NCBI GenBank assembly: GCA_900549015.1
Contig: URMH01000013.1
Span: 1 to 59,460, forward strand
Origin: an uncultured Blautia sp.
Lineage (GTDB): Bacteria > Bacillota > Clostridia > Lachnospirales > Lachnospiraceae
DNA length: 59,460 bases
Direction of reading: 5' to 3'
The stretch's first letter is position 1. Each line of letters begins with the position of its first letter. This document shows, in pieces, positions 23,753 through 32,012 of the stretch. The notes beneath the pieces were generated by a model. The model did no database searches, was not told where the DNA came from, and saw only the letters and a list, made by a program, of their open reading frames with translations. A program made the translations under genes and the position numbers.

Positions 23753-24730
23753 ATGGGTGAAATGTTAAACGTATCATCAAATCCTCATGTGAGGGATAAG
23801 ATGACAACAAGTAAGATCATGCAGCTTGTACTGATCGCGCTTCTTCCGGCATCTCTGTTCGGCGTGTGGAATTTCGGGCTGCGTGCGCTGGCAGTGATTC
23901 TTGTGACTGTGGCGTCAAGCGTGTTTTTTGAATGGCTTTATAATAAGCTGATGCACAAAGAAACAACAATAGGAGATTTCAGTGCGGCAGTGACCGGTCT
24001 TCTTCTTGCCTTAAATATGCCGGCGGGGATTCCGCTCTGGATCCCGGTTCTGGGAAGCGCCTTTGCCATTATTGTGGTAAAACAGCTTTTTGGAGGACTT
24101 GGACAGAACTTTATGAACCCTGCCCTTGCTGCGAGATGTTTCCTTCTTATTTCCTTTGCGGGAAAAATGACAGATTTTACAGTTTCTGATTCTTTCAGAG
24201 GCGTAGTGGACGCCGTTTCAGGAGCAACGCCTCTTGCAGCTTTAAAAGCAAACGGGATTACAGATTCTTCTGTTTCCGTCTTGCATATGTTTGTGGGAGA
24301 TATTCAGGGAACCATAGGCGAGACTTCCGTTATTGCCATTTTGATCGGAGCAGTGATTCTTCTGGCATTTAAGGTGATCGACCTTCGGATTCCGCTTACA
24401 TATATTGGAAGCTTTTCTGTGTTTGTGATACTTTATATGCTGTTTTCCGGAATGGGCTTTGATGTAAATTATCTTCTGACCCATTTATTTGGGGGCGGCC
24501 TTATGCTGGGAGCCTGGTTTATGGCAACCGATTATGTAACAACGCCGATCACGAAAAAAGGACAGCTTGTATACGGATGCTGTCTCGGGATTCTGACCGC
24601 TGTGTTCCGTCTCTTTGGAGGAGCAGCAGAGGGCGTATCCTACGCGATTATCTTCTGCAACATTCTTGTGCCTCAGATTGAGCGTTTTACACGCCCGACG
24701 GCGTTTGGGAAAGGGGGCAAAAAAGCATGA
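23753..24730 (+). CDS. rnfD: Rnf complex subunit D
   Basis: Integral membrane subunit (325 residues) with about nine hydrophobic segments. The flavinylation motif DAVSGATPLAALK is at residues 153-165, with Thr159 the predicted FMN attachment site. Other family landmarks are GGLGQNFMNPALAARCFLLISF and AWFMATDYVTTPITKKGQ. The stop overlaps the rnfG start as ATGA (24727-24730), so translation is coupled. Confidence 0.95.
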   Translation: MGEMLNVSSNPHVRDKMTTSKIMQLVLIALLPASLFGVWNFGLRALAVILVTVASSVFFEWLYNKLMHKETTIGDFSAAVTGLLLALNMPAGIPLWIPVLGSAFAIIVVKQLFGGLGQNFMNPALAARCFLLISFAGKMTDFTVSDSFRGVVDAVSGATPLAALKANGITDSSVSVLHMFVGDIQGTIGETSVIAILIGAVILLAFKVIDLRIPLTYIGSFSVFVILYMLFSGMGFDVNYLLTHLFGGGLMLGAWFMATDYVTTPITKKGQLVYGCCLGILTAVFRLFGGAAEGVSYAIIFCNILVPQIERFTRPTAFGKGGKKA

Positions 24731-25341
24731 AAGGTTCCATTGTAAAAGATACGGCAGCCATTACTATTATTACCCTTGTGTCCGGTCTGGCTCTGGGAGT
24801 AGTACAGGACATTACGGCAGACCCTATTAAAAAACAGGAGCTTCTTGCAAAACAGGAGGCGTACGAGGCGGTATTTGAATCAGCAGATTCTTTTGAGCCT
24901 GTATATGAAGGGGAAAATAAAGATCTGGAATCTTTTCTCGATGAAAATGGCTACAGCGCGCAGAATATTGATGAAGTGATGCTGGCGAAAGGCGCAGAGG
25001 GAGAAGAGCTTGGGTACGCCTTTACCATTACCACAGCAGAAGGCTACGGCGGAGATATTCGGTTTGCTATGGGGATTCAGGAGGACGGAACAGTAAACGG
25101 GATTTCGATTTTATCCATATCTGAGACAGCCGGTCTTGGAATGAAGGCGGATACTGAAGAATTTAAAGACCAGTTCCGGGAAAAAAAGGCAGAGAAATTT
25201 ACCTATACAAAGACCGGGGCGAAAGAAGACGGGGAAATTGACGCATTAAGCGGCGCGACCATCACCACAAACGCAATGACAAACGGAGTGAACGCCGGCT
25301 TATGTGCCTTTCAGTATGTGAAAGGAGGCGCTTCCAAATGA
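24727..25341 (+). CDS. rnfG: Rnf complex subunit G
   Basis: Extracytoplasmic FMN-binding subunit (204 residues) anchored by one N-terminal helix (about 8-28). The FMN_bind domain includes GYGGDIRFAMGI, the SISETAGLGM block and the flavinylation motif DALSGATITT (residues 172-181), with Thr180 the predicted attachment site. The enzyme that transfers FMN (ApbE) is not in the window. Overlaps rnfD and rnfE by ATGA at both ends. Confidence 0.95.
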   Translation: MKGSIVKDTAAITIITLVSGLALGVVQDITADPIKKQELLAKQEAYEAVFESADSFEPVYEGENKDLESFLDENGYSAQNIDEVMLAKGAEGEELGYAFTITTAEGYGGDIRFAMGIQEDGTVNGISILSISETAGLGMKADTEEFKDQFREKKAEKFTYTKTGAKEDGEIDALSGATITTNAMTNGVNAGLCAFQYVKGGASK

Positions 25342-26057
25342 AAGCAAATACACCTGGAGAACGGTTATATAATGGAATAGTAAAAGAAAATCCAACCTTT
25401 GTGCTGATGCTCGGTATGTGCCCTACACTTGCCATCACCACGTCAGCTACAAACGGGATTGGAATGGGACTTACCACAATGGTGATTCTGGCAGCGTCCA
25501 ATCTGATGATTTCTCTTCTTCGGAATTTTATTCCGGACAGAGTGCGTATGCCGGCGTATATCGTGGTTGTAGCTTCTTTTGTAACGGTTGTACAGCTTTT
25601 ATTACAGGGGTTTATCCCGGCGCTTTATTCGGCTCTCGGAATTTATATTCCTCTGATCGTTGTAAACTGCATCATTCTTGGAAGAGCCGAGGCGTATGCG
25701 TCCAAAAACAAACCGCTTGCCTCTCTTTTTGACGGGATTGGCATGGGACTTGGCTTTACCGTAAGTATTACCTGTATCGGTGCTGTCCGCGAACTGATCG
25801 GCGCGGGAACGCTTTTCGGACACCAGATCCTTCCTCTTGCAGATTCCGCTGTGGGAAAGGCAGGATATGAGCCGATTACCATTTTTATTCTGGCTCCTGG
25901 TGCGTTTTTTGTACTGGCAGGTCTGTCTGCCTTACAGAACCGCTTTAAGATGGGAGCTGCAAAACGGGGGATTGACCCCAGCAATCCGGACTGCAAGGGA
26001 AGCTGTGCTTCCTGCGGAAATACTATGTGCAGGGGAAAAGGAGGTAAGGAGTCATGA
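25338..26057 (+). CDS. rnfE: Rnf complex subunit E
   Basis: Integral membrane subunit (239 residues) with about six helices, paralogous to RnfA. It starts MKANTPGERLYNGIVKENP; the ATG at 25338 has AAAGGAGG 9 bases before it and overlaps the rnfG stop, whereas the longer frame from 25302 runs through that gene. Conserved NPTFVLMLGMCPTLA and PLIVVNCIILGRAEAYAS carry Cys residues that bind an intramembrane iron-sulfur centre shared with RnfA. The C-terminal tail is Cys-rich (CKGSCASCGNTMC), unusual relative to classical RnfE but seen in some clostridial forms. Confidence 0.94.
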   Translation: MKANTPGERLYNGIVKENPTFVLMLGMCPTLAITTSATNGIGMGLTTMVILAASNLMISLLRNFIPDRVRMPAYIVVVASFVTVVQLLLQGFIPALYSALGIYIPLIVVNCIILGRAEAYASKNKPLASLFDGIGMGLGFTVSITCIGAVRELIGAGTLFGHQILPLADSAVGKAGYEPITIFILAPGAFFVLAGLSALQNRFKMGAAKRGIDPSNPDCKGSCASCGNTMCRGKGGKES

Positions 26058-26629
26058 AAGAATTGTTGCTTATTATCGTAGGCTCTGCCCTTGTAAATAA
26101 CGTGGTTTTAAGCCAGTTTCTCGGTCTTTGTCCCTTCCTTGGGGTTTCCAAAAGCGTAAATACAGCGGCTGGAATGGGAGGCGCGGTTATTTTCGTTATT
26201 ACCCTGTCTTCTTTTGTGACAAGTGTGATTTATAAGCTGATCCTTGTGCCTTTAAATCTTACCTATCTGCAGACGATCGTGTTTATCCTGATCATTGCGG
26301 CGCTCGTGCAGTTTGTGGAAATGTTCCTGAAAAAAGCAATGCCGTCTCTTTATCAGGCTCTGGGCGTGTATCTTCCTCTGATCACAACAAACTGCGCCGT
26401 ATTAGGTGTGGCTCTTATTAATGTGCAGAAAGATTACAGTATTTTGCAGGGTACGGTAAACGGATTTGCAACAGCAGCAGGTTTTACTATTTCCATTATC
26501 CTGATGGCTGGTATTCGTGAAAAAATAGCGTATAACAACATTCCGAAATCTTTCCAGGGATTCCCCATTGTCCTTATTACGGCAGGACTTATGGCGATTG
26601 CGTTCTTTGGATTTTCCGGGCTGATTTAA
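26054..26629 (+). CDS. rnfA: Rnf complex subunit A
   Basis: Integral membrane subunit (191 residues) with six helices. It has ALVNNVVLSQFLGLCPFLGVSK at residues 12-33 and LPLITTNCAVLGVALINVQ near 108-126, whose cysteines, with those of RnfE, form the buried [2Fe-2S] centre found in structural work on this family. Overlaps rnfE by ATGA, and rnfB begins 12 bases downstream. Confidence 0.96.
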   Translation: MKELLLIIVGSALVNNVVLSQFLGLCPFLGVSKSVNTAAGMGGAVIFVITLSSFVTSVIYKLILVPLNLTYLQTIVFILIIAALVQFVEMFLKKAMPSLYQALGVYLPLITTNCAVLGVALINVQKDYSILQGTVNGFATAAGFTISIILMAGIREKIAYNNIPKSFQGFPIVLITAGLMAIAFFGFSGLI

Positions 26630-26641
26630 GGAGGTGGCAGG

Positions 26642-27439
26642 ATGAATGCTGGAGCAATTATTGCAGCGACGCTTCTTGTTGCGGCAGTGGGATTATTTAT
26701 AGGAGTTTTTCTTGGGATTGCAGGAAAGAAATTTGCAGTTGAGACAGATGAGCGTGAGGTAAAAGTAAGAGAAGCCCTTCCGGGAAATAATTGCGGAGGC
26801 TGCGGTTATCCCGGCTGCGACGGTCTTGCGGCAGCCATTGCAAAGGGGGAAGCCCCGGTAAACGGCTGTCCTGTAGGAGGGGATGCCGCGGCGAAAGTGA
26901 TCGCGGAGATCATGGGACAGGAGGTTGTGGAAACAGAGCGTCAGACAGCCTTTGTAAAATGCAGCGGCACATGTACGAAAGCGAAAGAAAACTTTGTGTA
27001 CACAGGTGTGCAGGACTGCGAGATGATGGCGTTTGTGCCGGGCGGCGGCGCAAAGGCGTGTACATACGGGTGTCTTGGCTTTGGAAGCTGCGTAAAGGCG
27101 TGTCCCTTTGATGCTATTCACATTGTGGACGGTGTGGCAGTGGTTGATAGAGAAGCATGTAAAGCGTGCGGAAAATGCGTGGAGAAATGTCCGAGACATT
27201 TGATTGAGCTTGTGCCTTATGAGCAGAAGACAAGAGTATTCTGCGCTTCTCATGCAAAAGGAAAGGCTGTGACAGAAGCCTGTGAGACGGGCTGTATCGG
27301 CTGTAAAAAATGTGAGAAGAACTGTCCGGCAGGAGCCATTACGGTGACGGATTTCTGTGCTCATATTGATTATTCCAAATGTACAAACTGCGGAAAATGC
27401 CAGGAGGTATGTCCGAGAGGCTGTATCCGGTCTTTATGA
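26642..27439 (+). CDS. rnfB: Rnf complex subunit B (ferredoxin)
   Basis: Electron-entry subunit (265 residues) of Rnf. An N-terminal membrane helix (about 5-27) is followed by a Cys-rich [4Fe-4S] domain NCGGCGYPGCDGLAAAI...NGCPVGG, and by multiple ferredoxin motifs: a first C-x-x-x-C set around residues 138-150, CKACGKCVEKCPRHLI, CIGCKKCEKNCPAGAI and CTNCGKCQEVCPRGCI. It accepts electrons from soluble ferredoxin. The ribosome site is TAAGGAGGTGG. It ends the operon, and a strong terminator follows. Confidence 0.96.
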   Translation: MNAGAIIAATLLVAAVGLFIGVFLGIAGKKFAVETDEREVKVREALPGNNCGGCGYPGCDGLAAAIAKGEAPVNGCPVGGDAAAKVIAEIMGQEVVETERQTAFVKCSGTCTKAKENFVYTGVQDCEMMAFVPGGGAKACTYGCLGFGSCVKACPFDAIHIVDGVAVVDREACKACGKCVEKCPRHLIELVPYEQKTRVFCASHAKGKAVTEACETGCIGCKKCEKNCPAGAITVTDFCAHIDYSKCTNCGKCQEVCPRGCIRSL

Positions 27440-27467
27440 TAAGACGGATTCCGGGACTGTAACAAAG

Positions 27468-27520
27468 GCAGATTTCCCTTAAAAGTGATTTTAAGGGGAA
27501 TTTGCTTTTTGTTTTTTCTT
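27468..27520 (+). terminator. Terminator of rnf operon
   Basis: 17-bp stem GCAGATTTCCCTTAAAA with TTTTAAGGGGAATTTGC (27468-27505; two G-U pairs), loop GTGA, then a T-rich tract TTTTTGTTTTTTCTT. Confidence 0.9.
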
Positions 27521-27530
27521 GTGGTATGAT
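27502..27530 (+). promoter_or_regulatory. Promoter of ruvAB, overlapping rnf terminator
   Basis: -35 TTGCTT (27502-27507), 17-base spacer, -10 TATGAT (27525-27530). The -35 box lies in the downstream arm of the rnf terminator. Confidence 0.6.
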
Positions 27531-27576
27531 ACAAAAGATATTTTAAGAAACATTTTATAAGAATTGGAGCAGTAAC

Positions 27577-28185
27577 ATGATTTCATTTATAAGGGGAATC
27601 GTAGCGGATATAACAGAGAGCGCCGCGATTATTGAGGCGGGCGGTATCGGCTATGAAATATTTATGACAGGAAGCGATTTGTCAAGGCTTCATGGGGGAG
27701 AGGAGCTGAAAATCCATACCCATTTTCATGTAAGGGAAGATGTGATGCAGCTTTATGGATTTCTTGCAAAAGACGACCTTTCTGTATTCCGGCTGCTTCT
27801 GGGAGTGAACGGTGTGGGACCAAAGGGCGCTATGGGGATTTTATCGGGGATCACAGCGGACGAGCTTCGTTTTGCCATTTTGTCAGATGATGTAAAAACC
27901 CTGTCAAAAGCGCCGGGAATCGGGAAGAAGACAGCCCAGAAGATGATTCTTGAGCTGAAGGATAAATTAAAGCTTGAGGACGCCTTTGAATTAAAGCTTG
28001 CCCACGAGCAGGAAAAGGCAGAGCTTGGAGAAGCAGAAAAAGAAGACGGCAGACAGGAGGCAGTGGAAGCTCTTGTAGCACTTGGATACAGCGCCGCAGA
28101 CGCCCTTCGAGCTGTGCGCAAGGTTGGAGACGTTTCCTCTATGGATGTGGAAGCAATTTTAAGGGCAGCATTAAAGAATTTCTGA
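27577..28185 (+). CDS. ruvA: Holliday junction DNA helicase subunit RuvA
   Basis: RuvA (202 residues) forms tetramers that hold Holliday junctions flat and recruit RuvB for branch migration. Domain I (about 1-63) starts MISFIRGIVADI and has YEIFMT; domain II carries two helix-hairpin-helix motifs, LLLGVNGVGPKGAMGIL and LSKAPGIGKKTAQKMILELK; a charged linker leads to domain III (about 150-202), ending VEAILRAALKNF. Next to ruvB, 13 bases downstream. Confidence 0.96.
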   Translation: MISFIRGIVADITESAAIIEAGGIGYEIFMTGSDLSRLHGGEELKIHTHFHVREDVMQLYGFLAKDDLSVFRLLLGVNGVGPKGAMGILSGITADELRFAILSDDVKTLSKAPGIGKKTAQKMILELKDKLKLEDAFELKLAHEQEKAELGEAEKEDGRQEAVEALVALGYSAADALRAVRKVGDVSSMDVEAILRAALKNF

Positions 28186-28198
28186 GAAAGCAGAGCGA

Positions 28199-29209
28199 AT
28201 GATGGAAAAAAGAATTATTACAACAGATGTGACAGAGGAGGATTTTTCTCTTGAGGGAAGCCTTCGTCCGCAGACTCTTGAGGATTATGTAGGACAGGAA
28301 AAAACAAAGAGCACTCTGAAAATTTATATAGAGGCGGCAAAGCAGCGTCATGACGCGCTGGACCATGTGCTGTTTTACGGACCTCCGGGACTTGGAAAGA
28401 CGACGCTTTCCGGGATTATCGCAAATGAGATGGGAGTCCATATGAAGATCACTTCCGGTCCTGCAATCGAAAAACCGGGAGAGATGGCTGCTATTTTAAA
28501 TAATCTGCAGGAAGGGGATATTCTTTTTGTAGACGAGATACACAGGCTGAACCGTCAGGTGGAGGAGGTACTGTATCCGGCAATGGAGGACTTTGCCATT
28601 GATATTATGATTGGAAAGGGGGCTTCCGCCCGTTCCATTCGTCTGGATCTTCCTAAATTTACCCTTGTAGGAGCCACAACGAGAGCCGGGCTTCTCTCTG
28701 CGCCTCTCCGTGACCGTTTCGGAGTGATGCACCATCTTGAGTTTTATAACCAGAAGGAGCTTACTGTTATTGTACTTCGCTCCGCCGGTGTTCTGGGAGT
28801 GGAGATAGACGAGAGGGGTGCAGCGGAGATTGCAAAGCGTTCCAGAGGAACGCCGCGTCTTGCAAACCGTCTGTTAAAGCGTGTGAGGGATTTTGCTCAG
28901 GTAAAATACGATGGAAAGATCAGTTACGAGGTGGCATGTTTTGCCCTTGATCTTCTGGAGGTGGATCAGTACGGTCTTGACCAGACAGACAGGAAAATTT
29001 TAAAGACCATGATTTTGAATTTTAACGGCGGCCCTGTGGGAGTGGAGACGCTGGCAGCCTCTATCGGAGAGGATTCCGGCACGCTGGAAGATGTGTATGA
29101 ACCGTATCTTTTACAGAATGGATTTATAAACAGAACACCAAGAGGAAGAATGGCAACCGTGCTGGCATACAGGCATCTTGGGTTCGATTATCCGGAAAAT
29201 GAAAAATAA
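28199..29209 (+). CDS. ruvB: Holliday junction DNA helicase RuvB
   Basis: AAA+ motor (336 residues) of branch migration. The Walker A motif is GPPGLGKTTLSGI (about residues 61-73), Walker B is LFVDEIHRLNR, sensor I is VGATTRAGLLSAPLRDRFG, and the C-terminal winged helix has GPVGVETLAASIGEDSGTLEDVYEPYLLQ-GFI-RTPRGR. Two adjacent ATGs (28199, 28202) are possible starts with no difference for function. The partner RuvC is not visible in the window. Confidence 0.97.
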   Translation: MMEKRIITTDVTEEDFSLEGSLRPQTLEDYVGQEKTKSTLKIYIEAAKQRHDALDHVLFYGPPGLGKTTLSGIIANEMGVHMKITSGPAIEKPGEMAAILNNLQEGDILFVDEIHRLNRQVEEVLYPAMEDFAIDIMIGKGASARSIRLDLPKFTLVGATTRAGLLSAPLRDRFGVMHHLEFYNQKELTVIVLRSAGVLGVEIDERGAAEIAKRSRGTPRLANRLLKRVRDFAQVKYDGKISYEVACFALDLLEVDQYGLDQTDRKILKTMILNFNGGPVGVETLAASIGEDSGTLEDVYEPYLLQNGFINRTPRGRMATVLAYRHLGFDYPENEK

Positions 29210-29243
29210 GAAGGAAAATAAAGTAAAATAAAGTAAAAAATCC

Positions 29244-29272
29244 TATACAATTTTACAAAATTCGAGTATAAT
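29244..29272 (+). promoter_or_regulatory. Candidate promoter of zapA
   Basis: -35 TATACA (29244-29249), 17-base spacer, perfect -10 TATAAT (29267-29272). The leader to zapA is about 80 bases and contains a GCTGC-TTG-GCAGC hairpin near 29320. Confidence 0.6.
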
Positions 29273-29357
29273 TGATATGATATATGTGTGAATACAATTT
29301 ATATTAGAAGATAATACGCTGCTTGGCAGCGATGAAGTTACAGGGAGGATTATCGGA

Positions 29358-29765
29358 ATGGCGGTAAAAAACACAGCACAGGTAATCATCGGCGGGAAGA
29401 TTATTACACTTGGCGGCTACGAATCTGCAGAATATTTTCAGAAAGTGGCATCCTATATGAACCATAAACTGGAGGAGCTGGGAGAGATGCCGGGATACAG
29501 CCGGCAGCCTGTGGAGACAAAGCATATGCTTTTGAGCCTGAATATTACAGATGATTATTTTAAGGCAAAAAAGCAGGCGGAGATGTTTGAGCAGGACCTT
29601 CGCCAGAAGGACCAGGAGATGTATGATTTAAAGCATGAGCTTATTTCTCTTCGTATGCAGATTGAGGAAGCAGAGAAGAGCCAGAAGGAAGCGCTGGAGC
29701 AGAGAAGCCTTCTGGAAGGCAAGGTCAATGAGCTGGAGAAAGAGATGGACGAATTATTAAAATAA
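29358..29765 (+). CDS. zapA: Cell division protein ZapA
   Basis: ZapA (135 residues) bundles FtsZ filaments at the division site. An N-terminal beta-rich domain (about 6-70) has QVIIGGKIITLGGYESAEYFQKVASYMNHKL-EL in part, then the LNITDDYFKAKKQAE helix and a long C-terminal coiled coil (about 75-135, EAEKSQKEALEQRSLL and ELEKEMDELLK). Longer than the roughly 85-residue Bacillus form because of the extended coil. GGGAGGATTATCGG is the ribosome site. Located near ruvB and the peptidoglycan synthesis genes. Confidence 0.85.
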   Translation: MAVKNTAQVIIGGKIITLGGYESAEYFQKVASYMNHKLEELGEMPGYSRQPVETKHMLLSLNITDDYFKAKKQAEMFEQDLRQKDQEMYDLKHELISLRMQIEEAEKSQKEALEQRSLLEGKVNELEKEMDELLK

Positions 29766-29771
29766 AAATGC

Positions 29772-29803
29772 AAAGGGGGATTGCTTCGGTAATCTCCTTT
29801 TTC
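29772..29803 (+). terminator. Terminator after zapA
   Basis: AAAGGGGGATT pairs with AATCTCCTTTT, including two G-U pairs, around a GCTTCGGT loop, then TTCTGT. Stem is followed by a T-run. Confidence 0.75.
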
Positions 29804-29844
29804 TGTAACCGGAGATGTTTGTAAAATAAAAGAGAGGGAATACT

Positions 29845-32007
29845 TTGAAAGAAAGACAGATAGAACTTTTAGCGCCTGCAGGCTCTTATGAAGGATTTGA
29901 AGCTGCCATAGGAGCAGGGGCAGACGCCGTTTATGTGGGAGGCGCAGCGTTCGGCGCAAGGGCTTACGCGAAAAATTTCGGAGAAGAGGAGCTTTTAAGG
30001 GCGATCAATACGGCGCATATTCATGGAAAGAAGCTGTATCTTACCGTAAATACGCTGTTGAAAAACAGGGAGATGGAGGAACAGCTTTTCGCTTATCTTT
30101 CTCCTTTTTACAGGGAAGGTCTGGACGCGGTGATCGTTCAGGATCTGGGCGTATTTTCCTTTATAAAAAAATGTTTTCCGAAGCTTCCCCTTCATGCCAG
30201 TACTCAGATGACAGTAACAGGACCGGAGGGAATGCGTTTTCTGGAAGAAAAAGGGGCTTCAAGAGTAGTTGCTGCAAGGGAGCTTTCTCTTACGGAGCTT
30301 AAAAAAATGCACATGGCAAGTCCCATTGAAATCGAAGCGTTTGTTCACGGAGCGCTCTGCTACAGCTATTCGGGGCAGTGCCTTATGAGCAGTATTTTCG
30401 GAGGAAGAAGCGGAAACAGAGGAAGATGCGCCCAGCCGTGCCGTCTTCCCTATGCGGCCTCGCTTACAAAGGGAAAATATAAAAACGGAAGAGAAATCTG
30501 TCCGTTAAGCTTAAAGGACATTAATACAATCGAAATTCTTCCGGAAATCCTGGAGGCAGGAGTGACTTCCCTTAAAATCGAGGGAAGAATGAAGCAGCCG
30601 GAATATACGGCAGCCGTCACCTCTATGTACAGGAAGTATCTGGACATACTATCTTCCTGCAAAAAAGAGGAATACCATGTAGAAGAAAAGGATATGAAGT
30701 ATCTGGTGGACGTATTTAACAGAGGCGGTTCCTGCAGAGGATATTATGAAATGCAGAACGGGCCTTCCATGATGGCGTTTGAAAACGAGAAGAAAACAGG
30801 GGACGCTGCTGTTGAGATCAGAAAAAGAAAAGAAAAAATTAAGGGAAAATTAAGTCTTTTTTCAGGAAGTCCTGCTATACTGGAGGTATCCCTCGGAGAT
30901 ATCTGCGTGTGCGCAACAGCAGGGGAGGTACAATCTGCCCAGAACCGTCCTTTGGACGAAGAGAGGATACGGCAGCAGATGGAGAAGCTTGGGAATACCC
31001 CTTATATATGGGAAAAACTGGACGTTGAGATGGAAGAGGGGATCTTTGTTCCTGTTAAGGTTTTAAATGAGGTGCGAAGAGAGGCGCTTTCTCTTCTGGA
31101 AGCGGCGTGTCTGGAAACAAAGAGAAGAGAAGAGAGTACCCTTACTGACAGGAGAGCGTTTAAGAAGAACACCCCTTCTGAGAAAATCTCTCTTTATGTT
31201 TCCTGCGAAGATCAGGAGACAGCAAAGGCGCTTTTTAGAGAACCGGAGGTATCAGGAATGTATCTTCCCTTCCGTGTCATGAAAAACCTTCTGGACGAAG
31301 GCGTGGAGCGCGGACTGGAAATGTATCTCTCTCTTCCCCATATTGTGCGTGGAGAAATGCCGCAAGGCTTTCTGGAGACAGCAGGGGAGTGGATTTTAAG
31401 AGGAATGAAAGGTTTTCTTGTGCGGAATCTGGAAAGCTATGGAATGTTAAAGAGGGCAGGTCTTGAAAAATTCTGTGTTCTTGACACTTCTATGTATGCC
31501 TGGAACAACGAGGCTGTTTCTTTCTGGAGGGAAGAAGGCGTTATGAGAAATACGGTTCCCGTTGAGTTAAATGAGGGAGAGCTTCGCCACAGGGATAATC
31601 AGGACAGTGAGATGATCGTGTACGGATATATTCCTCTTATGGTGTCCGCTCAGTGCGTACAGAAAAATCTGTATGGCTGCAGAAAAGAAGAGAGCGGCGC
31701 CTGGTTAAAGGACCGGTATGGAAAGGAATTTTATGCTTCCTGTGAGTGTCGTCCCTGGAAAACAGAAAATACAAAAGAAGAGACTCCCTGTTATAATATT
31801 ATTTATAACAGTATTCCTTATGGGCTTTTGGGAGAAGCAGGGCAGATAAAGGCGCTTGGAATAAATAAGGTGCGGCTTTCCTTTACAATGGAGAAGGCGG
31901 ACGAGGCTTTAAAAATATGCCGGGATTTTGTAAATGCTTATAGAAAAGGGAAGAAGGTTTCTCCGGGGGAATATACGAAAGGACATTTTAAAAGAGGAGC
32001 AGAGTAA
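29845..32007 (+). CDS. U32 family peptidase (RlhA/YrrO-like)
   Basis: Protein of 720 residues. The N-terminal half is the U32 domain: LLAPAGSYEGFEAAIGAGADAVYVGG, the signature EAFVHGALCYSYSGQCLMSS and GNRGRCAQPCRLPY with clustered Cys residues likely to hold an iron-sulfur cluster. The C-terminal half matches the DUF3656-type extension. In other bacteria these proteins are linked to RNA hydroxylation or collagenase activity; neither can be assigned here. The start is TTG at 29845 with AGAGAGGG 7 bases upstream, and no ATG fits the conserved N-terminus. Followed 5 bases later by the ftsW-like gene. Confidence 0.85.
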   Translation: MKERQIELLAPAGSYEGFEAAIGAGADAVYVGGAAFGARAYAKNFGEEELLRAINTAHIHGKKLYLTVNTLLKNREMEEQLFAYLSPFYREGLDAVIVQDLGVFSFIKKCFPKLPLHASTQMTVTGPEGMRFLEEKGASRVVAARELSLTELKKMHMASPIEIEAFVHGALCYSYSGQCLMSSIFGGRSGNRGRCAQPCRLPYAASLTKGKYKNGREICPLSLKDINTIEILPEILEAGVTSLKIEGRMKQPEYTAAVTSMYRKYLDILSSCKKEEYHVEEKDMKYLVDVFNRGGSCRGYYEMQNGPSMMAFENEKKTGDAAVEIRKRKEKIKGKLSLFSGSPAILEVSLGDICVCATAGEVQSAQNRPLDEERIRQQMEKLGNTPYIWEKLDVEMEEGIFVPVKVLNEVRREALSLLEAACLETKRREESTLTDRRAFKKNTPSEKISLYVSCEDQETAKALFREPEVSGMYLPFRVMKNLLDEGVERGLEMYLSLPHIVRGEMPQGFLETAGEWILRGMKGFLVRNLESYGMLKRAGLEKFCVLDTSMYAWNNEAVSFWREEGVMRNTVPVELNEGELRHRDNQDSEMIVYGYIPLMVSAQCVQKNLYGCRKEESGAWLKDRYGKEFYASCECRPWKTENTKEETPCYNIIYNSIPYGLLGEAGQIKALGINKVRLSFTMEKADEALKICRDFVNAYRKGKKVSPGEYTKGHFKRGAE

Positions 32008-32012
32008 GGCGT

